From NCBI GenBank assembly GCA_937967805.1, contig CALBTC010000207.1:1-15182 (forward strand): a DNA stretch of 15,182 bases. Direction: 5' to 3'. The first letter of the stretch is position 1. The number at the start of each line of letters is the position of its first letter. A program made the translations under genes and the position numbers. Positions 13,659 through 15,182 of this stretch are shown here, piece by piece. The stretch comes from an uncultured Anaerolineaceae bacterium (lineage in GTDB: Bacteria; Chloroflexota; Anaerolineae; Promineifilales; Promineifilaceae). The notes beneath the pieces were generated by a model. That model had not been told where the DNA came from, did no database searches, and saw only the letters and a program-made list of their open reading frames with translations.

Positions 13659-14151
13659 CTGACTTTTCTCCTTTTTGGATCTAATCCAACGCTAAGTGAA
13701 ATTTATCCCCGCAAGAAGGGCTGTCCGGGACAAAGGTAAAACCAATAACGCAATCAAACCTGCCCTGGCTGCTCAAATGTCGGTTGCCATCTTTGATGTG
13801 TGAATGTCTTGGAATGCTGGTCTTCGCAAATGGGGTTGTTGACAATTACAGGTTAGCGCAGGCAGCATCGGGTGTCATGGGGGCACGTTCCTATTTGGGT
13901 CGGGAAGATTTCCCGATTGGCAAGTTGGCTGAGGCGATTGACGAGGAGGCGTTGAGAGGCAGGGGGTAATGGCGGTTCCCAAGCGCAAAAGTATGTCCTG
14001 AACGGCCGTTTCCCACTGGCCAGTTGGCTGGGATAACAAGGATAAGTATTAGAGATGGTAGTGAATACTATGATTGGTTAAAGTGGATATTTAAACACAC
14101 ATTTCGTCGTTTCTAAAGCTTCTTCAATTTAAGATGGAAAAGCCTTACGTA
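13659..14151. other. Non-coding or degraded interval
   Basis: These 493 bases lie between the four-gene array and the penicillin-binding protein gene, both on the minus strand. A plus-strand frame, 13784-13969 (61 codons, ending LAEAIDEEALRGRG), has no good ribosome-binding site and no recognised family; another frame just upstream gives a short plausible stretch that ends at a stop near 13802. This could be a broken gene, but evidence is thin. One AACGGCCGTT copy is at 14001-14010. The array promoter and any PBP terminator should be here; I could not identify either. Confidence 0.4.
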
Positions 14152-15182
14152 TTACTCGCGGTTGATGAGGCAGACAGATACGGCCGTATCCCCACCCCCA
14201 ACATTCCCCGCCGCATCAACAGCCACCACCCGGAAGCTGTGGCAGCCAGGCCCCGGAATGTCCCACTTTTCCGTAAACGGCGGCACCGTGCTGATAGCAA
14301 ACGGCACCTCCGCCCCGTCCACGTAAAACTCCACCCGGTCTAATGACACATCATCCGCCACCTGCGCCTGTATGATCACCCACTCCTCGTCGGTGAAGAT
14401 TTGCTGATCGGGCAGCGGGAAGAGGATTTCGGCCGTAGGCGGCGTGTTGTCCACCGTCACTTGCACGCTGTATTCGGCAAAGCCGCCGTCCTGGCGCACC
14501 ACCGTCAGCAGCAGCGTGTAAAGTCCTTCCAACTCCGACACATCCCACACCGCCAGCTCGGCGTTTTCGCGCGGCTCCGTCACGTTGTCCGCCAGCGTTT
14601 GCAGGTTATCGGGGGTGAGGCCTTCAAAGTAGGCCAGCCGGTAGAAGGCAAAATTGTCGCTGCGCGCCGTGCCGGTAATCACCACCTGCCCCCGCACGTA
14701 CTCAAACGGCGCGGGCGAGCTGATGCGGATGTTCTCGGTAGGGCTGTCCGGCGCGGTGATGGTGTCGTACTCGTCCGGCGGCTGGGGGATTTCATTTTCG
14801 CGCACCCAGTCGGCGGCCGCTTCGGGGTAGATGACAAAAACTTCGCGGTCTACTAGCTCCGGCGGCGTGTAAATGGTGGCCAGGCGGCCCGTCTCCCGGT
14901 TGATGGCAAATTCCTGGACCATGTTGTCAAAAATGGTCGGCTGCGTGCCGTCGATGAAAATCTCGGAGACGGTGGGGCAGAACGAGGTAGGCAGCAGGCC
15001 AGACAAATCGCATACCGGCAGCTCAACGATGCCCGTGGGCCGGGGCCAATTTTCCAGCGGCTCCTCCTGCAGCGCCCAGCTCATCAAGGCGTGCCAGATA
15101 GGGGCCGCACCCTTGGAACCGGGCACATCTTGCATCGGGCTGTTGTCGCTGTTGCCCACCCAGACGCCGGTGACCAACTGCG
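14152..15182 (-). CDS. Class A penicillin-binding protein, C-terminal part (partial)
   Basis: The gene runs off the right edge of the window, so only the last 343 or so codons are seen. The segment starts QLVTGVWVGNSDN and continues GSKGAAPIWHALMSWAL, the conserved end of the transpeptidase domain of PBP1A-type enzymes, which polymerise and cross-link peptidoglycan outside the membrane. It continues with the usual CDLSGLLPTSFCP...FIDGTQPT tail. Two Ig-like domains follow: one from about RISSPAPFEYVRGQVVITG to VTVDNTPPTA, and a second with RVEFYVDGAEVP and FRVVAVDAAGNVG. The stop is TAA at 14154-14152. The catalytic serine motifs and glycosyltransferase domain lie outside the window. ACGGCCGT (14180-14187) near the C-terminus encodes Thr-Ala-Val. 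Confidence 0.92.
   Translation of the reverse strand, partial: QLVTGVWVGNSDNSPMQDVPGSKGAAPIWHALMSWALQEEPLENWPRPTGIVELPVCDLSGLLPTSFCPTVSEIFIDGTQPTIFDNMVQEFAINRETGRLATIYTPPELVDREVFVIYPEAAADWVRENEIPQPPDEYDTITAPDSPTENIRISSPAPFEYVRGQVVITGTARSDNFAFYRLAYFEGLTPDNLQTLADNVTEPRENAELAVWDVSELEGLYTLLLTVVRQDGGFAEYSVQVTVDNTPPTAEILFPLPDQQIFTDEEWVIIQAQVADDVSLDRVEFYVDGAEVPFAISTVPPFTEKWDIPGPGCHSFRVVAVDAAGNVGGGDTAVSVCLINRE

Larger units (their letters stand above)
2449..14187. repeat. Iterated palindrome ACGGCCGT, 19 copies
   Basis: Exact copies start at 2449, 2466, 3292, 3575, 4934, 5178, 6240, 6987, 7436, 7698, 8783, 8855, 9308, 10227, 10379, 10692, 11145, 14002 and 14180. Nine are the longer palindrome AACGGCCGTT. 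Thirteen lie in genes, read as Thr-Ala-Val nine times, Asn-Gly-Arg twice and Arg-Pro twice; six are intergenic. With equal base use about 0.23 copies would be expected in a window of this size. The entry marks the span of the set, not one continuous element. Confidence 0.9.

Noticed and set aside
13784..13969. 61-codon plus-strand ORF
   Set aside because: It has no clear ribosome-binding site, no recognised family and no conserved motif. It is noted only as part of the possibly degraded interval.

Overview
The window looks like chromosomal DNA from an environmental bacterium, most likely a member of the Chloroflexota (Anaerolineae-type). That assignment is inference. It rests on the large multi-membrane-segment LuxR-type kinase, on tandem proteins with a VanW-type N-terminal domain fused to a beta-lactamase-like domain, and on a class A penicillin-binding protein with Ig-like C-terminal domains. 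No rRNA, tRNA, CRISPR array, transposase or phage gene was seen.

Layout: 287-2438 (+) is an OmpR-type response regulator and its membrane histidine kinase. 2513-2938 (-) is a PspC-domain protein, convergent with the kinase across a strong hairpin. 3329-3784 (+) is a Nudix hydrolase. 3906-7010 (+) is a pair of paralogous membrane-anchored beta-lactamase-like proteins; the second keeps all three active-site motifs and the first has lost all three. Each end of this pair is marked by a periodic imperfect inverted repeat. 7200-9518 holds small membrane proteins: a DUF420-like protein, a YgjV-like protein, a Pr6Pr-like protein, a membrane-anchored protein of unknown function and a 49-codon small ORF. 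9531-12310 (-) is a NarL/LuxR-type response regulator translationally coupled to a large membrane-GAF histidine kinase. 12437-13658 (-) is an operon-like array of four small proteins that look like divergent dimeric alpha/beta-barrel (antibiotic-biosynthesis-monooxygenase-like) paralogues. 14152 to the window end (-) is the C-terminal third or so of a class A penicillin-binding protein.

Many genes point to cell-envelope sensing and peptidoglycan metabolism: two two-component systems, the PspC protein, the beta-lactamase-like pair and the PBP. The sequence shows no direct regulatory link between them.

The most striking feature crosses gene boundaries. The 8-bp palindrome ACGGCCGT occurs 19 times, against about 0.2-0.3 expected by chance. 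It lies in genes (usually read as Thr-Ala-Val) and between genes, and it forms both arms of one terminator hairpin. It is absent from the first 2.4 kb and from about 11.15-14.0 kb. This resembles the highly iterated palindromes (HIP1) of cyanobacteria, with a different sequence.
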